Shown here piece after piece: positions 6,661 through 13,525 of a DNA stretch of 22,339 nucleotides. The notes under the pieces were generated by a model. It was not told the origin of the DNA, made no database searches, and worked only from the letters and a program-made list of their open reading frames with translations. The position numbers were made by a program, and so were the translations under genes. Position 1 is the stretch's first letter. Every line of letters starts with the position of its first letter. Source of the DNA: an uncultured Lachnospiraceae bacterium (lineage in GTDB: Bacteria > Bacillota > Clostridia > Lachnospirales > Lachnospiraceae); NCBI GenBank assembly GCA_947628025.1, contig CANQYH010000014.1, positions 1 to 22,339 on the forward strand, given 5' to 3'.

Positions 6661-8736
6661 TTACTCCCGCGCGCCGCTGACGATCCGGTAATAGGCCCCG
6701 GCCGTCAGTTTGTAGACCGCCGCATAGAAGACGCCGAATACGGCGAAGCACAAAACCGTCATGCCGGCAAACAGCGGCAGGCTGACCGATCCCATCATCA
6801 TCATGATCCTCCAGAGCATCGGGAACGCAAACGCCAGGTGGACGCCGGCAAACACCAGCGGCAGGAAGAAGACGGTCAGGATCTGGGAGTTGACGCTCCG
6901 GCGGATCTCCCGCTTCGTCATGCCCACATTCTGCATGATCCCGAACCGGGACTGATCTTCGTACCCCTCCGAGATCTGCTTATAATAAATGATCAGTACC
7001 GACGCGAAGATAAACACAAGGCTGAGCAGCAGCCCCAAAAACAGCAGTCCGCCGTTCAGCTGCTTCACATCCGCCCGGTTGGCGGCGCGGCTCTGGATAT
7101 CGGTCCGCGTGATGCCGCTGCCCGGGGTCCGGCGCAATGCACTGACATTTTCCAGGATCCTGGACACCTCCGCTTCGGCCGTCTCCAGATCTTCTCCGTT
7201 TTCCATGTCGCAGCCGTAGACCCAGTACAGATCGATCCAGGGCAGGCCCCTGCTGCTGATCAGTCCGCTCAACGGAGCGATACATGCGTCCAGGTCGGCG
7301 ACCACCACATTGATGATCGTAGAGCCGGAAATGGCCACGCTGAGGCCGTCCTCTATGAACCGGTCCAGCACGGCTTTCACGCAGTAGGTTTTCCCCTCGG
7401 CAAACGTGATCGTATCCTGCCGGTAATCGGTTCCGACGCAGTAGATCAGACATTCTCCATCCTCCAGCACCGCTTCCGTTCCCATGCAGGTGTTAAAGTC
7501 CTCCAGGGAAAAGAACTGCACCGTTCTCCCGCCGTAAGCCTGGGCGGCGGTCAGATCGGGGATATGTTCCATATCGACCGCAAATACATCGTCCACATAG
7601 ACTGCGTAGGCCTCGGCCTTTCGGTAGGAGATCACGTTTGTGTGGACTGGGACCGGCTGGGCCGCATCCGCGCCTGCCGGGACATTTCCTCCCGTCACCG
7701 CCTCCCGGTAAGCCTCGATGTGCTCTTCATCCAGACCCTCCAGACTGTCCGAATGGATCTCCACGACGATCTGCCGCGGCCACGAGTTCCGGATGTGCGT
7801 CTCGTCGCCGGTATAAAGCGTGACCGTGCAGGACAGCATGACCAGCACCATCGTGCTCAGGATGCAGATGGAAGCCAGTCCCTCCCCGTTCCTGCGCATC
7901 CGGTACGCCATCGAAGAGACGGACACAAAATGATTGGCACGGTAATAGTAGCGTTTGTTTTTCTGCAGGACCCGGCAGAGCGTGACGGACCCGACGACAA
8001 AGAGAACATACGTGGCTGCGATCACCAGCACCACCGCCACAAAAAAGAGCATCAACGCCTCGATGGGTTCCTGGATCATAACTGCCAGGAAATAGGCGAT
8101 CCCCAGAGAGATCAAGCCTGCCAGCGTCAGCAGCCATCTGGCCCTGGGCGGTTTCTCTCCCACCTGGCTGCTCTGCAGAAGATCGAGAGGTTTTAAGAAC
8201 CAGACCCGCAGGATGGAGCAGATCATCAGAAACAGGTAGATCTCCGCAAAGATGCGCACCGTGAGCCGGACCGCTCCCAGACTGACGCTGATCTCATAAT
8301 CCGTATCCAGGCCGACGATATTCAAAAGCCCGATCTCCCCCAGCTTGGAAAAGAGCATCCCCAGCAGGAGTCCGCCGCAGACGGACACAAGCGTCGAAAG
8401 CACGCTTTCCCAGACGATGATGCGGGCGATGTTTTTCTTGTCCATGCCCAGGACATTGTAAAGGCCGAACTCCCGGTTCCTCTGGCGGATCAAAAACGAA
8501 TTGGTATAAAAAAGGAAAAGCGCCGCGAAAAGCCGGATCACGATCGCGCCCAGCCCCAGGATCGAGGTCAAAAACCCGCTGCCGCGCACGCGCTCCATGA
8601 CCGGCGCGTCGACAAGGAAGCACATCAGGTAGTGCATCATGACCATAATGCTGCCGGTCATCATATACGGCACGTACAGCCGCTTGTTTTTGCGGATCCC
8701 GTCCGCCGCCAGCCGCCTGTAAACATGGGTCTTCAT
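6661..8736 (-). CDS. BceB-like ABC transporter permease (FtsX-type, peptide resistance)
   Basis: Membrane subunit of a Bce-type exporter that frees lipid-bound antimicrobial peptides from their targets and also signals to a partner kinase. The 691-residue length matches BceB. Helices are visible near 24-42, 57-82, 105-132, 155-180, 201-222, 227-258 and 286-308. A large hydrophilic domain (about 310-550), expected outside the membrane, precedes three C-terminal helices. Two cytoplasmic coupling repeats stand out: REFGLYNVLGMDKKNI (88-103) and SRFGIMQNVGMTKREI (596-611), typical of FtsX/MacB-type permeases. The start ATG overlaps the ATPase stop by 4 bases (ATGA), showing tight co-translation. 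The ligand is not predictable. Bacitracin, lantibiotics or host peptides are possible from family knowledge only. Confidence 0.92.
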   Translation of the reverse strand: MKTHVYRRLAADGIRKNKRLYVPYMMTGSIMVMMHYLMCFLVDAPVMERVRGSGFLTSILGLGAIVIRLFAALFLFYTNSFLIRQRNREFGLYNVLGMDKKNIARIIVWESVLSTLVSVCGGLLLGMLFSKLGEIGLLNIVGLDTDYEISVSLGAVRLTVRIFAEIYLFLMICSILRVWFLKPLDLLQSSQVGEKPPRARWLLTLAGLISLGIAYFLAVMIQEPIEALMLFFVAVVLVIAATYVLFVVGSVTLCRVLQKNKRYYYRANHFVSVSSMAYRMRRNGEGLASICILSTMVLVMLSCTVTLYTGDETHIRNSWPRQIVVEIHSDSLEGLDEEHIEAYREAVTGGNVPAGADAAQPVPVHTNVISYRKAEAYAVYVDDVFAVDMEHIPDLTAAQAYGGRTVQFFSLEDFNTCMGTEAVLEDGECLIYCVGTDYRQDTITFAEGKTYCVKAVLDRFIEDGLSVAISGSTIINVVVADLDACIAPLSGLISSRGLPWIDLYWVYGCDMENGEDLETAEAEVSRILENVSALRRTPGSGITRTDIQSRAANRADVKQLNGGLLFLGLLLSLVFIFASVLIIYYKQISEGYEDQSRFGIMQNVGMTKREIRRSVNSQILTVFFLPLVFAGVHLAFAFPMLWRIMMMMGSVSLPLFAGMTVLCFAVFGVFYAAVYKLTAGAYYRIVSGARE

Positions 8737-9497
8737 CCGCGCTCACCACCCGTCTGCAGCATGATCAGCGTGTCGGAGATCTTCTGGTACATCTGGCTTT
8801 CGGAGGAATTGCCCCGGTAGATCTGGTGGAACACTTCGCCGTCCTTGATAAACAGCACCCGGCTCGCGTGGCTGGCGGCCTTGACCGAGTGCGTCACCAT
8901 CACAATGGTCTGGCCGGACTCGTTGATCTGGCTGAACAGGCGGAGAAGCTCGTCGGTGGACCGGGAATCCAGCGCCCCCGTCGGCTCGTCGGCCAGGATC
9001 AGTTTCGGTCCGGTGATCAGCGCCCTGGCGACGGCGGCCCGCTGCTTCTGTCCTCCCGAAACCTCGTAAGGGTATTTTTTCAGGATGTCGGAGATGCCCA
9101 GCTGCCGGGCGATCAGGCTTAACCGGCTCTCCATCTCCTCGTAACCTTTTCCGGCCAGCACCAGGGGCAGATAGATGTTGTCCTCGATGGAAAATGTGTC
9201 CAGAAGATTAAATTCCTGGAACACGAAGCCCAGGTTATCCCGCCTAAACGCGGCGATCTGGGATTCCTTGATCTTCTGCAGATCCTGTCCGTCCAGAAAG
9301 ACGCTGCCGGAGGTAGGGCGCACGAGGGCGGCCAGAATGTTCAAAAGCGTGGTCTTGCCGGAGCCGGATTCGCCCATGACGGCGACGTATTCGCCCTGTT
9401 CCACGGAAAAGGTTACATTTTTAAGTGCTTCGACCCTGGCTCCGCCGAAGCGGGTGGCATAGATCTTTTTCAGGTTGGTTACCTGCAGGATGCTCAT
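8733..9497 (-). CDS. BceA-like ABC transporter ATPase
   Basis: Nucleotide-binding subunit that powers the adjacent permease from the cytoplasmic side. The 254 residues carry every ABC motif: Walker A GESGSGKTT (42-50), Q-loop Gln94 in FVFQEFNLL, signature VSGGQKQR (146-153), Walker B LILADEPTGALD (166-177) and the switch His203 in VTHS. This MacB/LolD-like pattern is typical of peptide-resistance transporters. The frame is open 66 bases upstream, but the ATG at 9495-9497 follows AAGGAGG and gives the family N-terminus MSILQVTNLKKIY. It overlaps the permease gene by 4 bases. Its expression is probably controlled by the operator at 9600-9639. Confidence 0.95.
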   Translation of the reverse strand: MSILQVTNLKKIYATRFGGARVEALKNVTFSVEQGEYVAVMGESGSGKTTLLNILAALVRPTSGSVFLDGQDLQKIKESQIAAFRRDNLGFVFQEFNLLDTFSIEDNIYLPLVLAGKGYEEMESRLSLIARQLGISDILKKYPYEVSGGQKQRAAVARALITGPKLILADEPTGALDSRSTDELLRLFSQINESGQTIVMVTHSVKAASHASRVLFIKDGEVFHQIYRGNSSESQMYQKISDTLIMLQTGGERG

Positions 9498-9563
9498 TGG
9501 TTTTGTTTCCTCCTTGATGTGTGGATTCGATCTTCCGATATGCGGGGAACCGTTTATGAACAC

Positions 9564-9592
9564 ATTATAAAGGAACCGGGGCCGGGATTTCC
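9564..9592 (-). promoter_or_regulatory. Activator-dependent promoter of the ABC transporter genes
   Basis: A perfect TATAAT (9564-9569, minus strand) lies about 67 bp before the ATPase start. The -35 position 17 bases away (GGAAAT, 9587-9592) is very poor. A good -10 with a bad -35 next to a regulator-binding site is what one expects of a promoter that needs an activator. Confidence 0.55.
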
Positions 9593-9599
9593 ATGGAAC

Positions 9600-9639
9600 G
9601 GACTTACAGTTTGCGGTTCGGGACTTACAGTTTTGTAAG
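9600..9639 (-). promoter_or_regulatory. BceR-type operator: 21-bp-spaced repeat with TTACA-N4-TGTAA palindrome
   Basis: GGACTTACAGTTT (plus-strand reading) occurs at 9600-9612 and again at 9621-9633, exactly 21 bp apart, so both copies face the same side of the helix. The second copy extends into a perfect palindrome CTTACA-gttt-TGTAAG (9624-9639). From memory, BceR-like regulators bind TnACA-N4-TGTAA, which this matches. It lies just upstream of the weak -35 of the transporter promoter and right after the kinase gene. The likely binder is the regulator encoded at 11366-12037. Confidence 0.7.
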
Positions 9640-9658
9640 ATTTCTCCCGGAAAACAGC

Positions 9659-10750
9659 CTACTCCGGCCGCGTCTCTTCCTGGCTCAGGTCGATCAAAAC
9701 GGAAGTTCCCCGGCCGGGCTCGGACTCGGCCCAGATCCTGTAACCTAAGTTCTCGCAGACGCGGCGGCAGAGGTACAGCCCGAGACCGCTGGCCTTTTTA
9801 TCGGTTCGGCCGTTGTAACCTGTGTAACCTTTTTCAAAGATACGCGGCAGGTCCTCCGGGGCGATCCCGATGCCGGTGTCCCGGATACAGAGGGTCTTCG
9901 GCGCTTTCAGCCCGATACGGATGCCGCCGGTGCGGGTGTATTTAAGCGCGTTGGACAGCAGCTGCTCGACCACGAAGCAGAGCCATTTCTCATCTGTAAT
10001 CACCGTCGCGCCCACCGGCTCATAGGTCAATGTCAGGCCGCGGCGGATGAACTGGGCGGCGAATTTACGGACCGCCTGGCGGAGGATCCCGTCCAGATCG
10101 CAGGCGCGGAACACATAATCCGTGGACTCGGAGTCCAGGCGCAGAAACGCCATGACCATTTCCACATACTGCTCGATCCGCTGGAGGTCCTCGGCGACCA
10201 GGCGGGCAAAATCGCTGTCCTCATTCTGCAGATTGAGGCGGATGGCGGCGATGGGCGTCTTGATCTGATGGACCCATACGGTGTAATAATCGATCATCTC
10301 CCTGTACCGGCGGTTCAGCAGAGCCGTCTGCTCCGCCTGCTCTTCGCACAGCTGCCGCAGGATCGCCTGGTAACCCGCCTCCGCGGCGCTTTCCGGTTCC
10401 GGCAGAGCGTCCAGCATATGAAGCAGTTCTTCGGCAGAACCCTGAAAGGTCTCCAGACGCTTCAAAAGACTGTAATCTTTATAAAGCCTGCGGCTGTCCC
10501 GCCAGAATACCGCCAGCCCCAGCGCTCCGCAGAGAAGAGACGGATAGACGACCGCGGCTACGGGCAGATGGTACAGCGCAAATACCGCCGCGAAGATCCC
10601 GCAAAATACCGCATAAAGAAAGATCCCGCGGCGATGATATCTCAGATAAGAAAAAAAGAAGCGTCTTCCGGAAAGCTCCGCGCCGCCGCCATCCTGCTGC
10701 GCCGCCGCTGCCTCCGTCCGATCCCGGGCCTGTTGTTTCTCTCTTTTCAT
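9659..10750 (-). CDS. BceS-like intramembrane-sensing histidine kinase
   Basis: Sensor kinase of about 363 residues paired with the regulator at 11366-12037. Numbered from this start, two close hydrophobic segments (about 43-61 and 66-83) leave almost no extracellular part, the hallmark of intramembrane-sensing kinases that rely on a Bce-type transporter. The phosphoacceptor His lies in VWVHQIKTP (H161). The ATPase domain has the N box LLSNALKY (near 264-271), G1 box DTGIGI (291-296), F box RIFEKGYTG and G2 box GLGLYLC (322-328). In-frame ATGs lie at 10762, 10753 and 10750. I chose the last because GGAG sits 6 bases before it, but 10753 is nearly as good. It is separated from its regulator by about 600 bp of repeats, where family members usually touch. 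Confidence 0.9.
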   Translation of the reverse strand: MKREKQQARDRTEAAAAQQDGGGAELSGRRFFFSYLRYHRRGIFLYAVFCGIFAAVFALYHLPVAAVVYPSLLCGALGLAVFWRDSRRLYKDYSLLKRLETFQGSAEELLHMLDALPEPESAAEAGYQAILRQLCEEQAEQTALLNRRYREMIDYYTVWVHQIKTPIAAIRLNLQNEDSDFARLVAEDLQRIEQYVEMVMAFLRLDSESTDYVFRACDLDGILRQAVRKFAAQFIRRGLTLTYEPVGATVITDEKWLCFVVEQLLSNALKYTRTGGIRIGLKAPKTLCIRDTGIGIAPEDLPRIFEKGYTGYNGRTDKKASGLGLYLCRRVCENLGYRIWAESEPGRGTSVLIDLSQEETRPE

Positions 10751-11365
10751 CATAAGCTCCATTCCGCCGCTTTTTCGGTTGGCGGCATAACATAATCATA
10801 GTAATAAAAGTTTTGGTTTTTCTGCGCTTTCTTTAATATTGGATGTATTGAACGTATGTATTAAATGCGGGAAGCCGGATTACAAGGCGGATGGGAGGAG
10901 GAAGCGGGGAAGTTTATTGCTTCAGACTGCTTACTGGGCTTTCGTCTCAGACTGCTTACTAAACTTTCTCTTCAAACTGGCTTCCTGACTTTCCCTTTCA
11001 GAATGCTTCTTGGCTTTCCCTTTCAGGCTGCTTCCTGACTTTCATTTTCAGAATGCTTCCCAATCTTCCTTTTCACACTGCTTTCTGGCTTTCACTTTCA
11101 GACCGCTTCCCAATCTTCCTTTTCACACTGCTTTCTGACTTTCACTTTCAGAATGCTTCCTGATTTCCCCTTTCAGAATGCTTCCTGACTTCCCCTTTCA
11201 GAATGTTTCCTGCTTTTCTCCCAGTTTCTGTAACCAAAAACCGTCCCTGACGTACTTCTCCACACCGGCTCGCCGCGCCATTTTCCCTGCCGAAAGTACC
11301 CCGCCGGCATCCCGGTTTTCCCGCGGCAGGCTTTCCCGCCAGACAGCCCCGCCCGGCACGCAGCC
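10751..11365. other. Long intergenic region between regulator and kinase genes
   Basis: About 600 bp without a supported gene. It holds, on the minus strand, the regulator's 3' flank (11221-11365), twelve degenerate 25-bp tandem repeats (10921-11220), an AT-rich stretch (10780-10870) that could hold a kinase promoter, and a small inverted repeat (CCGCC/GGCGG, about 10763-10785) near the kinase start. A short open frame across the regulator's 3' flank runs into the repeats but has no ribosome site, so I do not call it. Confidence 0.7.
10921..11220. repeat. Minisatellite: twelve degenerate ~25-bp tandem repeats
   Basis: Twelve consecutive units, ten of them exactly 25 bp, the first two 26 and 24 bp. 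The plus-strand unit starts TTTCAGAATGCTTCCTGA and ends in a pyrimidine run. Units begin near 10921, 10947, 10971, 10996, 11021, 11046, 11071, 11096, 11121, 11146, 11171 and 11196. Units 6+7 (11046-11095) and 8+9 (11096-11145) are near copies, showing a 50-bp duplication. Many units contain an imperfect palindrome, TCAGAA-tgc-TTCCTGA, with one bulge. The array ends sharply on the right at CCAGTTTCTG. Because 25 is not a multiple of 3, it does not encode a simple peptide repeat. There are no unique spacers. Confidence 0.93.
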
Positions 11366-12037
11366 TCATTCCACAATATAGCCGACGCCGAATTTCGTCA
11401 CGATAAAATCCGCAAGGCCGGCCGCCTCCAGCTTCCTGCGCAGCCGGTTCACATTGACGGTCAATGTATTTTCATCCACATAACTGTCCGTCTGCCACAG
11501 ACGTTCCATCAGCTTTTCACGGCTGACGACCCGACCCCTGGCTTCCATCAGCGACAATAGGATCCGGTACTCGTTTCTGGACAGCTCGATCCTCTGTCCC
11601 TCATAATACAGGGTCTGATCGCCGGTGTGCAGCATGGCCCCGCGGTGTTCCAGGATCGGCACCCCGGCCCCGAAATCATAAGTACGCCGCAGCAGCGCCT
11701 GAATCTTCGCCATCAAAACCGTCTGGTCGAAGGGCTTGGCAATGAAATCGTCGCCGCCCATGTTCATGGCCATGATAATATTCATATTGTCCGACGCAGA
11801 GGAAATGAAAATGATCGGGACTTTCGAGACCTCGCGGATCTTCCCGCACCAATAATAACCGTTAAAAAACGGCAGCGCGATGTCCAAAAGCACCAGCTGA
11901 GGGTCGAACCGGGCAAACTCCGCCATCACATTGGCAAAATCTTCCACGTTTTTCGCCGAAAGCCCCCACTGGGCCGCCTGTTTTTCGATCGCTTCTGCGA
12001 TCCCCCTGTCATCCTCTATGATCAAAATTCGGTACAT
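11366..12037 (-). CDS. BceR-like response regulator (OmpR family)
   Basis: DNA-binding regulator of 223 residues that should be phosphorylated by the kinase at 9659-10750. The receiver domain has D9/D10, phosphoacceptor D52 in LVLLDIALPFFNGYYWC, Ser80 and K101 in FIAKPF. The NGYYWC stretch is typical of the BceR/GraR branch. The C-terminal winged helix (about 130-223) shows ELSRNEYRILLSLMEARGRV, VDENTLTVNVNRLRRKLE and the ending TKFGVGYIVE. The ATG at 12035-12037 follows GGGGAGA. The likely target is the transporter promoter operator at 9600-9639. The gene follows the phosphoesterase by 161 bp, and I could not identify a strong promoter of its own. Confidence 0.93.
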   Translation of the reverse strand: MYRILIIEDDRGIAEAIEKQAAQWGLSAKNVEDFANVMAEFARFDPQLVLLDIALPFFNGYYWCGKIREVSKVPIIFISSASDNMNIIMAMNMGGDDFIAKPFDQTVLMAKIQALLRRTYDFGAGVPILEHRGAMLHTGDQTLYYEGQRIELSRNEYRILLSLMEARGRVVSREKLMERLWQTDSYVDENTLTVNVNRLRRKLEAAGLADFIVTKFGVGYIVE

Positions 12038-12198
12038 CGTATGTATCTCCCCGCCTTTCCGACGTTATCATCGTTTTTCCATTTCAAAAAACAGCAGCCG
12101 GACTCATCCTCCGCGAATCCGATCCCGCCCGGCAGGCACCGGCCCGGATATTTCCTGCGGCGACGCAGAACACGACAGGCCGCCGGTCATCTTCCCGC

Positions 12199-13236
12199 TC
12201 ACAGCCCCAGCCGCCTCAATATCCCGTCCACGTCCACGCCAGGATGGGTCGCGTACATCCGGCAGACCTGCTCGGCTACCTCGTAACTGACTCCCGCCCG
12301 CCGGGCGATCTCCGCGACGGGGCGTCCCCGTTTCATATCCCGAATCATGCCGGGGATCCGCACGCCGATATCGGCAGGGATCGCCGGTTCCGCTTCCTCC
12401 CCATCGGGAGGCCGGTCGCTGCCGGGCGAACCGGCGTTTTGTTCCGGATTCCGCGGCGCCTCATCATGAAGTTCACAGATCTTCCAGCTTCCGGACGCCG
12501 CGCCGCCCGCTAGGTTCCCGGACACCGCTTCCCGTATCGCTGCGGTTTCGCGGCGCAGGTTCCCGCCCCCGGGAGCGATCTCCAATCTCTCGATCCGGCA
12601 GGCCCCATTCTCCGAAATCTCCAAAAGCGCCATCGTGACCGGCAGCCTCAAACGCTTAGGACCGCAGCTCCCCGGATTCAGCCAGAGCTGTCTCTCGTGA
12701 GCCGCCGCGCTGCCCGCCAGATCCCGGTTCTCCGCTCTTTTTTCATTCTCCCCGCGCGGCAGCGCCTCTCCCCGCGGACGTTCCCGGTCCGATCCGTCCG
12801 CCAAAGCCCGGCCAGACGTTCTTTTCCTTTTCATTCCATCTGACAGAACTCTGCGCCAGGACCATTTTCCCTCCGCCCCGTCCTGCTGGGCCCCACCCCC
12901 GGCTTTCGCCTCAAAACGGTGACTGTGCCCAAAAAGCACGATCTCGGCCCCGTCCACGTCCTCCGCGATCTGTTTCCGGTCATGGATCATATAAAAAGAA
13001 ACGCCAAACAGCGTGACATGCAGCGTTTCCGGCAGCGGCTCCTCCCAGTCCCTGTCATTGTTTCCGCGCACCGCATAGACCGGCGCGATCCGTTCCAGTT
13101 CCCGCAGGATGCTCCGCTGGCAGACGTCTCCCCCGTGCAGGATCGCGTCGCAGCCCGCCAGGACCTCCGCGACCTCCGGCCGCAGCAGCCCGTGGGTATC
13201 GGAAATGATACCGATCGTGTGTGTCTCCTGCCCCAT
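12199..13236 (-). CDS. YfcE/MJ0936-type metallophosphoesterase with insertion and C-terminal extension
   Basis: A predicted two-metal phosphodiesterase. Its core motifs are complete: SDTHG (D13, H15), HGGDV (D37), RGNND (59-61), the isolated MIHD (H85), FGHSH (H104, H106) and LNPGSCG (186-192). Family members are usually about 155-180 residues; this one has 345. About 75 residues rich in Gly, Lys, Arg and Glu (roughly 110-182, DNA 12691-12909) are inserted between GHSH and NPGS, which normally lie close together. After the catalytic domain comes a low-complexity linker (about 225-285) and a helical tail with a helix-turn-helix-like pattern, VAEIARRAGVSYEVAEQVCR (307-326). The ATG at 13234-13236 follows AAAGGAG; the open frame runs 216 bases further upstream without a ribosome site. 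Substrate unknown. Confidence 0.85.
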   Translation of the reverse strand: MGQETHTIGIISDTHGLLRPEVAEVLAGCDAILHGGDVCQRSILRELERIAPVYAVRGNNDRDWEEPLPETLHVTLFGVSFYMIHDRKQIAEDVDGAEIVLFGHSHRFEAKAGGGAQQDGAEGKWSWRRVLSDGMKRKRTSGRALADGSDRERPRGEALPRGENEKRAENRDLAGSAAAHERQLWLNPGSCGPKRLRLPVTMALLEISENGACRIERLEIAPGGGNLRRETAAIREAVSGNLAGGAASGSWKICELHDEAPRNPEQNAGSPGSDRPPDGEEAEPAIPADIGVRIPGMIRDMKRGRPVAEIARRAGVSYEVAEQVCRMYATHPGVDVDGILRRLGL

Positions 13237-13525
13237 CGCTTCTCCTTTCCCGGTTTCCGGCCGAAACCGCAGGTCATCTCCTATCTGTACCGTCTGCCGT
13301 CCTGCTGTCCCGAAAGGGCCAGAACCGGCAGCTTCCCATTGTCCGCAGTTTCGCGTGCCGGCAGAAAATGAGCATTTGCTTTGCGGATCCTCCTGCGCCG
13401 GCGGACCCGCCGCAGCTTCCCGCACCGCCGGAAATTGACCGTTACGTACCATTTAATCAATTGCTTTTCATTTCACCCAAGCCTCATCTGAGAACATCCG
13501 TTCCCTCAGATCCCGTCCGCCACAC
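13237..13525. other. Intergenic region upstream of the phosphoesterase
   Basis: 289 bp without a supported gene. It holds a bulged palindrome, ATCTGAGAAC (13486-13495) with GTTCCCTCAGAT (13500-13511), just past the exporter stop codon. The palindrome lacks a U run and so is not a clear terminator. An AT-rich patch at about 13440-13475 could hold a promoter for the phosphoesterase, but no good hexamer pair is visible. Confidence 0.5.

Noticed and set aside
6391..8196. Long plus-strand open frame (601 codons) opposite the BceB-like permease
   Set aside because: It is antisense to a clear permease, rich in His, Gln, Asp and Arg as is typical of shadow frames in GC-rich DNA, and has no ribosome site or recognisable domain.
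10921..11220. CRISPR array
   Set aside because: The repeats are contiguous, degenerate 25-bp units without unique spacers, and no cas gene is near.
11148..11376. Short minus-strand open frames running from the regulator end into the minisatellite
   Set aside because: No ribosome site, two overlapping frames of similar quality, and the 25-bp period shifts frame at each unit.
12070..12130. Terminator after the phosphoesterase (CGGATTC/GAGTCCG stem, then a T run)
   Set aside because: The T run starts 7 bases after a short stem with one GU pair, so the layout is not that of a functional intrinsic terminator.
13237..13452. In-frame upstream extension of the phosphoesterase
   Set aside because: The extension is low-complexity, has no ribosome site, and the family N-terminus begins right after the ATG at 13236, which has AAAGGAG.
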